Made by a program: the position numbers and the translations under genes. This document shows positions 1 through 6,444 of a stretch of 14,936 nt of DNA, piece after piece. Every line of letters starts with the position of its first letter. Position 1 is the stretch's first letter. The stretch is from an uncultured Clostridia bacterium. Its GTDB lineage: Bacteria; Bacillota; Clostridia; Christensenellales; Borkfalkiaceae. The stretch covers positions 1 to 14,936 of the forward strand of contig CAKQKQ010000042.1 in assembly GCA_934249265.1 (NCBI GenBank), in the 5' to 3' direction. Under the pieces are notes generated by a model. That model was not told where the DNA came from. It saw only the letters and a program-made list of their open reading frames with translations, and searched no databases.

Positions 1-202
1 ACACGATATCCATTACCAAAAACGCAACCCACGATACCGTTACGCCGCAATCGAGCGCAAGGTATTTATAAGATGAGTTTATGCTTTTGTTTGCGAGCAA
101 ATTCATTGCGATTACGCTTAAAACAAAGAACAAACTCAACACGGGAATACTACCGAGAAGCAATTTGAATTCTTTTAATTTGATTTTTAATTTTTTAATC
201 AT
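1..202 (-). CDS. yhhQ: Queuosine precursor transporter, VUT/YhhQ family (5' part)
   Basis: Sixty-seven codons of the N-terminus are present and the gene runs off the left edge. The start is ATG at 202-200, preceded by GAGGTAAAG as ribosome binding site. After a Lys-rich cytoplasmic start (MIKKLKIKLKEF) comes a first membrane segment with the run VIAMNLLANKSI. A second stretch follows, YLALDCGVTVSWVAFLVMDIV. The 'NLLANK' and 'LDCG...SW..FL.MDI' motifs are, from memory, characteristic of the VUT (DUF165) family, integral membrane importers of queuosine precursors such as preQ0/preQ1 or queuine. A preQ1-I riboswitch directly upstream independently supports this role. Which precursor is imported cannot be told from the fragment. 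Family assignment is fairly sure; the rest of the protein is not seen. Confidence 0.8.
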   Translation of the reverse strand, partial: MIKKLKIKLKEFKLLLGSIPVLSLFFVLSVIAMNLLANKSINSSYKYLALDCGVTVSWVAFLVMDIV

Positions 203-226
203 CTTTACCTCGTTTGAGACAAGCGA

Positions 227-256
227 CCAAAACAAAAAGGACGCAATACGCGCCCC
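227..256 (-). terminator. Intrinsic terminator of the preQ1 riboswitch
   Basis: On the minus strand GGGCGC (255-250) pairs with GCGTCC (244-239) around a GTATT loop, giving six pairs including one G-U, followed directly by TTTTTGTTTT. It lies between the aptamer and the start codon of the transporter gene, so it is the likely expression platform. An upstream strand can form a competing hairpin that reaches into the first G residues of this stem. Confidence 0.75.
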
Positions 257-268
257 TAATCTGTAAAT

Positions 269-308
269 CCATAGTTTTGTTTACAGACAGGATGGTTACG
301 AACTGTCT
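269..308 (-). promoter_or_regulatory. preQ1-I riboswitch aptamer
   Basis: On the minus strand a six-pair stem AGACAG/CTGTCT (308-303 with 290-285) encloses a 12-nt loop containing GTAACC. It is followed by an A-rich tail, TAAACAAAACTATGG. This matches the known preQ1-I architecture: short P1, 12-nt loop, and an 'AACAAAAC...GG' tail that folds back as an H-type pseudoknot. The tail can pair with the loop as CCAT:ATGG or as CGTA:TATG; I cannot decide between them. The P1 3' strand also belongs to a competing hairpin (TCTGTAAA 287-280 with TTTACAGA 267-260), a probable antiterminator. Ligand binding would then favour the downstream terminator and switch the transporter off. The linked gene family is the expected target. 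Confidence 0.83.
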
Positions 309-331
309 TTGATTTTTTTAATTGTGCATTT

Positions 332-360
332 ATTTTACCACTGTAAAATTTATTTGTCAA
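332..360 (-). promoter_or_regulatory. Sigma-A-type promoter of the riboswitch/transporter transcript
   Basis: Minus strand TTGACA (360-355), 17-bp spacer, TAAAAT (337-332). Predicted transcription start is near 325, about 17 nt before the riboswitch P1 stem, which is the expected arrangement. Confidence 0.8.
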
Positions 361-520
361 GGTTTTTATATGGCAATTGATTTACGGAGAATATAAACGA
401 ATAAAACGCACGACAAATCGATTTTTATATATTTTGCCGCTTTTTTTGTGTTGAAATATACTTTCACATCTATCAATTTTATATATTTTTTTCACAGTGT
501 TTGTTTAATTACTTTACAAT

Positions 521-571
521 CCCTCCGTCGCGCATACCGCGCGCCACCTCCCTTTGCACAAGAGGAGGCTT
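521..571. repeat. Two-hairpin dispersed intergenic repeat
   Basis: The first hairpin is CGCGC-ATACC-GCGCG. The second is CCTCC/GGAGG extended by CTT/AAG around the loop TGCAC. The order 'CCCTCCGTC, G/C hairpin, GCCACCTCCC, loop, GGAGG' resembles an abundant REP/MITE-like intergenic repeat that I recall from gut Firmicutes genomes; that is memory, not a search. A related hairpin with the same loop core CTTTGCACAAG lies at 6310-6330. Confidence 0.55.
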
Positions 572-721
572 ATATGTTGTCGTCATTTTCATTTAATTCT
601 AAAAACAACTTTAACAACTTTGCAAATTTAGTGCCGTTAAAACTTAATTTATTCAATGCTCGCTCGGCTTGCAAAGGAGACTTAAATTATTTAACATTAT
701 AAACAGTAAAAACAATAAATT

Positions 722-747
722 AAAAAAATAAAATAAGCGGGCTTATT
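722..747 (-). terminator. Probable terminator of the pilM-pilB unit
   Basis: On the minus strand AATAAG-CCCG-CTTATT is followed by TTATTTTTTT. The stem is AT-rich and only six pairs, about 170 nt past the pilB stop. The right part of the element (732-740) can instead pair perfectly over nine bases with 792-800 (AATAAGCGG/CCGCTTATT), so a longer stem with a roughly 50-nt loop is an alternative. Termination is an inference. Confidence 0.45.
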
Positions 748-915
748 AAGGATTTTTTTCACCCGAAAGGCAAAATAAATAATTAATAACTCCGCTTATT
801 ATGTTAAATTTTATATATTTTAGTAGGATAAAAATCTAATTATTTATCTTAAATTTTAATTATTTTACCGCAAAATTTATATGTTTCGCCGAAATAATAA
901 TTCGTCGGCAAAAAC

Positions 916-2610
916 TTATTCAACGTTAATCGACATATATTCGGGCATATCGGTTATGCCGTCAAGCACCAACTTGCGGCACGACTCGTTAAGTTCGACC
1001 ATGCCCGCATCGATGGCTAACTTTCTTATGTCTTCAGCCTTCATATCGGCGGTAATTTTACTCTTCAAATTGTTGTCTAAATACAAAATTTCGTGCACGA
1101 CCGCTCTGCCTTTATAGCCCGTTTGGTTGCAGAATTGACAACCGGCCGCACGGAAAATCGACGCGGGTTCGGAAATGTTTAAAAGTTCCATTTCTTCTTC
1201 GGTGGTTTTCGACCTCTTTTTGCATACGGGGCAAAGCCTTTTTACAAGTCTTTGAGAAATTACGCCGACAAGCGCATCTTTTACAAGGTACGCCGAAACG
1301 CCCATATCTACAAGACGAGTTACCGCACCCGGTGCGTCGTTCGTGTGGAGCGTCGAGAACACCAAGTGTCCCGTAATTGCGGCCCTTATCGCTATTTCGG
1401 CAGTCTCTTCGTCACGAATCTCACCTATCATTATTACGTCGGGGTCTTGACGGAGAATACTTCTAAGCGCGGCGGCGAACGTCAGTCTCGCTTTGGTGTT
1501 TACTTGCACTTGGTTAACGCCGTTAAGCGTGTACTCGACGGGGTCTTCAACCGTGATTATGTTGACTTTGGGAGTGTTTTTCTCCTTTAAAAACGAATAC
1601 AAAGTGGTGGACTTACCGCAACCCGTAGGACCTGTCAAAAGCACTATGCCGTGCGGGTGAGTCAAAATTTTGTCGATCGTAAGATTTTCTTCGGGAGTAA
1701 AGCCCAATTCTTGCCTTGTAAATCTGAACGAAGTTTTATCCAAAATACGGATAACAAACTTTTCGCCGTGAACCATGGGGAGCGAGGACACACGGAAGTC
1801 GTACTCCGTTCCGTTTATGTTTAAATTGATACGACCGTCTTGCGGAATACGCCTTTCTGCAATGTTAAGTCCCGCCAAAATTTTGATACGAGCGCAAATC
1901 GCGGGGTAAGAATCGATGGGGAAATCCGCTCTGTCTTGAAGCGAACCGTCGATACGATACCTTACCTTTACTATCTTTTCGTACGGCTCGATGTGAATAT
2001 CGCTCGCACGGAAAGGTATAGCCTCTTTGATTATCGAGTCAACGAGTTTAACCGACGGCGCGTTGATAATGTCGTCGATATTTGAAATTTGATTTTGGTT
2101 ATCGGTTATGGCGGCGTCGCGCAAAAGTTGTTTGTCGCTTTCGGTTTGCAACGTTTGGAGTGCGCTTGTGGTAGAACGAACCGCGCTTATCGAGTCCAAC
2201 AAAACGTCGATTTGCGTCGGCGGAACAAGTACAAACTCTATCTGCCCCGTGTAAAAGGTGGAAATCATCGACACGGCGTTGAAATCGAGAGGTCTGCCCA
2301 CAGCCATAAGCAACACGCCCGACTCGGTTGTGAAAAGCGGCACGAGTTTGACTTTTTTCAAAAACGCCAAACTGAATTTATCCGCAATGCTGTCGTCCAC
2401 GTCGAACATGTCTATTTCGGCGTAAGCCATGTTGTAAAAATCGCCGAGTGCGGGAAGAGCCTGCACTTCTGTTGCGTAGTTTTTTACAAGCATGTACTTT
2501 TCGACGGACATATTAAGTCGTTGACAGTCCTCGAGTACCGAATTGCGCAATTTTTTCTTTATTAATCTTTTATAAATATAATATTGAACAATCTCGTAAT
2601 TAATATCCAT
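916..2610 (-). CDS. pilB: Type IV pilus extension ATPase PilB (T2SSE/GspE family)
   Basis: This 564-residue cytoplasmic hexameric ATPase powers pilin insertion into the growing fibre. The N-terminal region (about 1-145) looks like the T2SSE/MshE N-domain, shorter than in many PilB proteins with two such domains. The ATPase core has Walker A GPTGCGKST at 327-335, the Asp box ITVEDPVEY at 352-360, Walker B IMIGEIRDEET at 393-403 and the His box STLHTNDAPGAVTRL from 419. The tetracysteine metal site is intact (C460/C463 and C491/C494). These features separate it from the retraction ATPase PilT, which lacks the N-domain and the cysteines. The ATG start has AAGGAAT upstream. It is the last gene of the unit, 148 bp after pilC, with a possible weak terminator in the gap. 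Confidence 0.95.
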   Translation of the reverse strand: MDINYEIVQYYIYKRLIKKKLRNSVLEDCQRLNMSVEKYMLVKNYATEVQALPALGDFYNMAYAEIDMFDVDDSIADKFSLAFLKKVKLVPLFTTESGVLLMAVGRPLDFNAVSMISTFYTGQIEFVLVPPTQIDVLLDSISAVRSTTSALQTLQTESDKQLLRDAAITDNQNQISNIDDIINAPSVKLVDSIIKEAIPFRASDIHIEPYEKIVKVRYRIDGSLQDRADFPIDSYPAICARIKILAGLNIAERRIPQDGRINLNINGTEYDFRVSSLPMVHGEKFVIRILDKTSFRFTRQELGFTPEENLTIDKILTHPHGIVLLTGPTGCGKSTTLYSFLKEKNTPKVNIITVEDPVEYTLNGVNQVQVNTKARLTFAAALRSILRQDPDVIMIGEIRDEETAEIAIRAAITGHLVFSTLHTNDAPGAVTRLVDMGVSAYLVKDALVGVISQRLVKRLCPVCKKRSKTTEEEMELLNISEPASIFRAAGCQFCNQTGYKGRAVVHEILYLDNNLKSKITADMKAEDIRKLAIDAGMVELNESCRKLVLDGITDMPEYMSINVE

Positions 2611-2635
2611 ATTATTTATTCCTTAACAATTTTAT

Positions 2636-2655
2636 AAAAAGCAAAATCTTTTTGC
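2636..2655 (-). terminator. Possible weak intrinsic terminator between pilC and pilB
   Basis: On the minus strand GCAAAA-AGA-TTTTGC (six pairs, 3-nt loop) is followed by TTTTTATAAAATTG. It sits in the longest gap of the assembly unit's pilD-pilC-pilB part, 26 nt before the pilB start. It may lower pilB transcription relative to pilC. The stem has only two G-C pairs, so it could be partial or chance. I see no good separate promoter for pilB after it. Confidence 0.45.
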
Positions 2656-2758
2656 CTCGCTGTCGCTATTTTTACCTCTTTATTTGCCGTCGCCGATACA
2701 GTCCGCTATAATCGTGGCTATAATTGCCGTTGCGGCGTTTAAAATTTACTATACCCCG

Positions 2759-3982
2759 CTATTCGCCGTAGTTTTTGGTCATAATGGTGAGCATCGGCGA
2801 ATAAATAGCGATGAACATCGCGCCGATAACCAAGCCCATAAGCGCAAGCATAATGGGTTGAATCATGCTCGTTGCCTTTAAAAGCGAAGTTTCTACAAGC
2901 GAATCGAAGAAGTTGGACGATTTTGTCAAAACGCCTTCTACGTCGCCCGTTTTTTCGCCCGTTGCTATCATTTGAATGAGAAGTTGCGGGAAAATTTTAT
3001 ACTGTTCCATGGCGAACGTCAACGACGCGCCTTGCCTTACGTCGGCGGTTACGTTTTTGAAAATTTTACAAGCGTATCTGTTGCCGAGCAAGTTGCCCAC
3101 GACGTCTAATGCGTCAGCCATATTCATACCGCTTGACAAAAGCAAAGCCATGGATTTTACGAATTTACTTGCAACCATGTTGATTTGCACGTTTCTTACA
3201 AGCGGCAATTTGTATTTCAATACGTCGAAATAATATTTGCCTTTTTCGGTTTTTAAAGTGACATAAACCAAGAACACCAAGCCGACGAACACGTACACGA
3301 CTTTCAGACCATTAGCCATTAGCCAGTCGCTCATTTTAAAGCAAACTTTCGTAATGGGGTTGTACTCACTCTCTTTAATATCCATCTGCGCCAAAGTGTC
3401 TTTAAATTTCGGCACGATAAACAAAAGCATCAAGCATACCACCGCGATGAGCATTACGCCCATGATTATGGGGTAAGCAAGCGCGCCTTTGATTTTACGC
3501 TTGGTCACGATTTCTTGGTCGTAATAGTCGGCAAGAGCGATTAAAACCGCCTCTAAATTGCCCGAAAGTTCGCCGACGTAAATCATACTTCTGAAAAATT
3601 CGGGGAATACGCTTTTGTGCTTTTCCATTGCCTTTGAAAGCAACTGCCCCACTTTTACGTCGTCGTAAATTATCGCGATCAACGCCTTGAAATATCCCGA
3701 AAACTTTTGCTGTTTTAACTGATTTAAACACTCGAGTATGGAAATACCCGCGCAAAGCATAATCGAAAATTGACGGCAAAAAGTGGTAATTTCGCCAATT
3801 TGAATTTTACCCGTAACGCTGAAAAACGGATTAGGGGTTTCGTTTTTAATCGGCTTGCACGAAATGAGATATAAATTTTGTTGAGCGAGAAGTCTGCGCA
3901 AGTCTTTTTCGTCTTCCGCAACGAACGCGCCCGTAAATTTTTTCTTATCTACGTTGACAGCCGTATATTTATATTTACGCAA
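2759..3982 (-). CDS. pilC: Type IV pilus inner-membrane platform protein PilC (GspF family)
   Basis: This 407-residue protein has the usual length of the family. The opening KYTAVNVDKKKFTGAFVAEDEKDLRRLL is the standard PilC N-terminus. Two T2SSF repeats follow, about residues 65-190 and 265-395. Each contains the 'F.R....L..G......L' entry (FCRQFSIMLCAGISILECL; FVKSMALLLSSGMNMADAL) and a 'GE.SG/TG..' turn (VGELSGNLE; TGEKTGDVE). Three hydrophobic membrane segments are visible. It anchors the PilB hexamer and the pilin assembly site. The start is TTG, chosen because AGGAGG lies five bases upstream and overlaps the pilD stop region, so translation is probably coupled to pilD. Confidence 0.95.
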   Translation of the reverse strand: MRKYKYTAVNVDKKKFTGAFVAEDEKDLRRLLAQQNLYLISCKPIKNETPNPFFSVTGKIQIGEITTFCRQFSIMLCAGISILECLNQLKQQKFSGYFKALIAIIYDDVKVGQLLSKAMEKHKSVFPEFFRSMIYVGELSGNLEAVLIALADYYDQEIVTKRKIKGALAYPIIMGVMLIAVVCLMLLFIVPKFKDTLAQMDIKESEYNPITKVCFKMSDWLMANGLKVVYVFVGLVFLVYVTLKTEKGKYYFDVLKYKLPLVRNVQINMVASKFVKSMALLLSSGMNMADALDVVGNLLGNRYACKIFKNVTADVRQGASLTFAMEQYKIFPQLLIQMIATGEKTGDVEGVLTKSSNFFDSLVETSLLKATSMIQPIMLALMGLVIGAMFIAIYSPMLTIMTKNYGE

Positions 3983-3991
3983 AACAACCTC

Positions 3992-4789
3992 CTAAAAAAT
4001 CGATAAATAAGCATTGGCGACTATCTCGCCTATAAATGCGGCGATAATTGCCGCCGCGCCCAAAAACGGAGCAAAAGGATATTCTTTACTTTCCTTATTT
4101 CCGTCGTTTTTCCTTTCTTTATAAGATATAACGCCCAAAACCACAGCCGCAACCACGGTCGAAATAAGCACTGCGAAAAAGTCCGCTTTTATGCCTAAAA
4201 ACAAGCCGACAGCCGTCATAAACTTGACGTCGCCGAAGCCGAGCCCCTCTCTTTTAAAGCCGTATTTGCTTATAAAATACGTTCCGCCGAAAAACACCGC
4301 CGAAAAGCCCATGCCGACAAGACGTGACTTTACCGAAACGTAAGTGTCTAAAAAACAAGCGGCAATGCCGATAAGCAAAATTATTATATTAAATCTGTCG
4401 GGTATGTATTTATGCTCGAAGTCGATAAACGCAACGACCACGCAACACACCGTGAAAAGCATTGCAAGAATAACGTAAGCATAGCCCGTGCGCTTGCTTA
4501 AAAACGCAAGACCAAGCCACAAAAACGCGCACAGCGTTTCTACAATAACGTATCTCGGGTTGATTTTCTGCTTGCAAAATCTGCACTTACCGCCCAAAAT
4601 TATGTAAGACAAAATGGGTATGTTGTCGTACCATTTAATGGGTTTTTGGCATTTTACGCAGTGAGACGCGCCCTTTATTATGCTTTCGTTTTGGGGTATG
4701 CGGTAAATAAGCACGTTTGCAAACGAGCCGAAACACGCCCCCAAAAGAAACGCCAATATACAAAAAACTATAAACAAATATTCTTCCAT
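3992..4789 (-). CDS. pilD: Prepilin peptidase PilD (A24 family, bifunctional leader peptidase/N-methyltransferase)
   Basis: This 265-residue polytopic membrane aspartyl protease cuts prepilins after Gly and methylates the new N-terminal Phe. The N-terminal methylase domain has GSFANVLIYRIP and the zinc-binding cysteine pairs C44/C47 and C69/C72. The catalytic aspartates are D123 in FIDFEHKYIPD and D187 in the GLGFGD signature, followed by VKFM. About seven to eight membrane segments can be seen. It lies 9 bp after the PilX-like gene. The ribosome binding site is weak (GGAG 12 nt away), so it probably depends on readthrough from upstream genes. It would serve all five prepilins of the window. 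Confidence 0.96.
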   Translation of the reverse strand: MEEYLFIVFCILAFLLGACFGSFANVLIYRIPQNESIIKGASHCVKCQKPIKWYDNIPILSYIILGGKCRFCKQKINPRYVIVETLCAFLWLGLAFLSKRTGYAYVILAMLFTVCCVVVAFIDFEHKYIPDRFNIIILLIGIAACFLDTYVSVKSRLVGMGFSAVFFGGTYFISKYGFKREGLGFGDVKFMTAVGLFLGIKADFFAVLISTVVAAVVLGVISYKERKNDGNKESKEYPFAPFLGAAAIIAAFIGEIVANAYLSIF

Positions 4790-4798
4790 AATTTACGA

Positions 4799-5161
4799 TT
4801 ACTCCGTCGGTTTTGCGCCGTGGATTATTTTTACCGTTTGCCCGCGATAACGCTCGATATACAGTCTCGGAGTGTTGCCGAGATATACCGTGAAATAATA
4901 AGTATCGCCGGTTGAGTCGGACTGTCTGTCAATTGTGATGTTTGTGCCGATCGTAGCCGCCGAAGCCGCACCGAAGTCGCCCACCAACAAATATTCTTCC
5001 ACTTGAGAAAGGCTCAATTCGGTGTTGAACTTCGATTTTTCCATTTTAAGCGATTTCACGTCGGATTCGAGTACGCCTATCGCCGAAACGAGCAAAATCA
5101 CAACGACCGCCATTAAAACCGCGGCATAACCGAGGATAAAACCCTTTTTATTCTTCTTCAT
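4799..5161 (-). CDS. Minor pilin-like protein lacking Glu5 (PilX/GspK-like)
   Basis: The gene encodes 120 residues. The leader MKKNKKG is followed by FILGYAAVLMAVVVILLVSA, a class III signal with a 20-residue hydrophobic helix. Position +5 after the predicted cut is Tyr instead of the Glu that almost all prepilins carry. Loss of Glu5 is known in GspK/PilX-type subunits that cap the fibre tip. The rest is a coiled segment (LESDVKSLKMEKSKFNTELS) and a small beta-rich domain ending in HGAKPTE. The start ATG overlaps the stop of the preceding minor pilin (ATGA), so it is translationally coupled. Assignment as a tip minor pilin is inference from position, size and the missing Glu. Confidence 0.75.
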   Translation of the reverse strand: MKKNKKGFILGYAAVLMAVVVILLVSAIGVLESDVKSLKMEKSKFNTELSLSQVEEYLLVGDFGAASAATIGTNITIDRQSDSTGDTYYFTVYLGNTPRLYIERYRGQTVKIIHGAKPTE

Positions 5162-5751
5162 AAGTCGTACCTACTGTAAAACGCTTTTTGCATTTTTGCC
5201 ATGCTCTCGTCTTCGTCGTCAACGGCGTACGCGTAAAAACTTTTATTGATCTCTACGTACAAAAAATACTTTGCGCCGTTTTTATAACCGTTTTCAAACG
5301 TTTCGCCGTCTAAAGCGAAATATCCGCCGATTAAATTATAACTCGAATCGTAGCAAAACACGTATTTGCCGTCGCCGCCCGCACCGCTCAATTTTTCTTC
5401 TTCAAACATAAATTTGTTTACGTTCTCTTTAAACTGCTGCGAGCCGCCTTTTTTATAACAGTCTAAATAATTCGTGATTTCGTTTGTGAAAAACGAAGTG
5501 TTAGATATCTTTTTGTAATTTGACGCAACCGCCAAAATCGTGGTCATTGCCATCATAAACACAACCGTGATAAGCGACAACGCAATTACCGTTTCCGCAA
5601 GCGAAAAACCCTTTTTTCTCTTTACTCTTTTGCCGTTTGGCTCGTCTAATATGTTTTGCGAAAACTCGTTTGTTTTTCCGCAATTTTGATATTTGCGCCC
5701 ATAATTTTCCGCATGTATTAAGCGATTAAAAAACGTTTTCATACCTTTCAT
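5158..5751 (-). CDS. Minor prepilin with long leader (PilV-like)
   Basis: This 197-residue protein has the prepilin signal RKKG followed by FSLAETVIALSLITVVFMMAM, including Glu5. The leader before the cut is 48 residues, much longer than the 7-10 in the other prepilins of the window. No internal ATG, GTG or TTG start closer to the signal is in frame. The annotated ATG is supported by GGAGG four bases upstream and by an ATGA overlap with the PilW-like gene. The mature domain (about 149 residues) is acidic and aromatic-rich and ends in YSRYDL; it has one Cys. It is probably part of a minor-pilin priming complex with its two overlapping neighbours. The name PilV is positional only. Confidence 0.78.
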   Translation of the reverse strand: MKGMKTFFNRLIHAENYGRKYQNCGKTNEFSQNILDEPNGKRVKRKKGFSLAETVIALSLITVVFMMAMTTILAVASNYKKISNTSFFTNEITNYLDCYKKGGSQQFKENVNKFMFEEEKLSGAGGDGKYVFCYDSSYNLIGGYFALDGETFENGYKNGAKYFLYVEINKSFYAYAVDDEDESMAKMQKAFYSRYDL

Positions 5752-6266
5752 ATCGCCTCCGGAATTAACAGCATAATTGCGGTTTTGCCGCCGTCGTAAG
5801 ACAGTTTGACTTTTATGCCGTCGTCTATGATTTTAAATTGAATATCGTCAAAATCGTCGAGTTTTAGCGACGCGCTTTTATTTGTGCAATATAAAGTGTT
5901 GTCCGATTTATCGAAATACATCGACACGAGCGGAGTTTCGTTAAGCCCGCTTTCGGTTGAAGAATTTTTTTCGTAAAGGCAAATTTTGCCGCCGTAATTG
6001 TCGTTTAAAATTTCGTCGTTGTCGTCCACCACCGCGAAAGCGTATTTATCTTCAAAATCGTCAAGAGCGACAATTTCGTCATACCAACCCGAGATTTTGT
6101 CTTTGCAAAGGGTCAACTGCGTGTAAATTTCGTTGTTGTGGTTGGACTTGACTACGTTTTTAGAAACCACGTATACAAGCGACGATATAAGCGAGACCAG
6201 CACAAGCGTAACGGTCATGGAAATGACCATTTCAACCAACGTAAAACCTTTGTTTCGCTTTTTCAT
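5748..6266 (-). CDS. Minor prepilin (PilW-like)
   Basis: This 172-residue protein has leader MKKRNKG and mature N-terminus FTLVEMVISMTVTLVLVSLI with Glu5, then a helical stalk and a C-terminal beta-domain. I start it at the ATG at 6266, nine bases from AGGAG. A TTG six bases further upstream is only three bases from the AGGAG and is a poorer start. The C-terminal part has the 'KIIDDGIKVKLSYDGGKTAIMLLIP' strand pattern seen in PilW/ComGF-like minor pilins. The stop overlaps the next start (ATGA). It lies 178 bp after the PilM-like gene, a gap that carries a hairpin and three tandem 19-bp repeats. Confidence 0.82.
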   Translation of the reverse strand: MKKRNKGFTLVEMVISMTVTLVLVSLISSLVYVVSKNVVKSNHNNEIYTQLTLCKDKISGWYDEIVALDDFEDKYAFAVVDDNDEILNDNYGGKICLYEKNSSTESGLNETPLVSMYFDKSDNTLYCTNKSASLKLDDFDDIQFKIIDDGIKVKLSYDGGKTAIMLLIPEAI

Positions 6267-6309
6267 TGCCAAAATCTCCTTATATTATTTTTGAACGTTC
6301 TTATTCTTT

Positions 6310-6330
6310 CCTTTCTTTGCACAAGGAAGG
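6310..6330. repeat. Hairpin related to the 521-571 repeat
   Basis: CCTTTCTT-TGCAC-AAGGAAGG forms eight pairs with one G-U around the same TGCAC loop as the second hairpin at 549-569. It lies in the leader of the PilW-like gene. The shared core (CTTTGCACAAG) suggests a degenerate copy of one repeat family. Confidence 0.5.
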
Positions 6331-6334
6331 ATTA

Positions 6335-6391
6335 ATATATTGCCGCATTTTAAATATATTGCCGCATTTTAAATATATTGCCGCATTTTAA
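6335..6391. repeat. Three perfect tandem copies of a 19-bp unit
   Basis: The unit ATATATTGCCGCATTTTAA occurs three times without change at 6335, 6354 and 6373. It lies in the gap between the PilM-like and PilW-like genes. Perfect identity suggests recent slippage, so copy number may vary. No protein is encoded. Confidence 0.9.
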
Positions 6392-6444
6392 CGGCGCAAT
6401 AAATCTACTCAACGGCGAAATATTTTTTCCCTTATTGGAAATTA

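Larger units (their letters stand above)
361..915. other. Gene-free intergenic region between pilB and the transporter gene
   Basis: This 555-bp stretch is AT-rich and both flanking genes read leftwards. I see no coding sequence with a credible ribosome binding site: the open frame at 448-702 on the plus strand has no Shine-Dalgarno sequence and a composition unlike the neighbours. It contains a two-hairpin repeat (521-571) and a probable terminator with a larger overlapping inverted repeat (722-800). Confidence 0.6.

Noticed and set aside
448..702. Plus-strand open frame of 84 codons in the left intergenic region
   Set aside because: No Shine-Dalgarno sequence, crosses the two-hairpin repeat, and the composition is intergenic.
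880..915. Hairpin directly after the pilB stop
   Set aside because: Imperfect stem with a two-base bulge, and its T-run lies before the stem on the coding strand, so it does not fit a terminator.
2089..2565. Plus-strand open frame of 158 codons
   Set aside because: Antisense shadow of pilB, whose motifs are complete.
2656..2758. Small gene between pilC and pilB
   Set aside because: Minus-strand frames are short, lack ATG, GTG or TTG starts with a binding site, and end before pilB.
6310..6391. CRISPR array
   Set aside because: The units are 19 bp, directly adjacent without spacers and only three in number.
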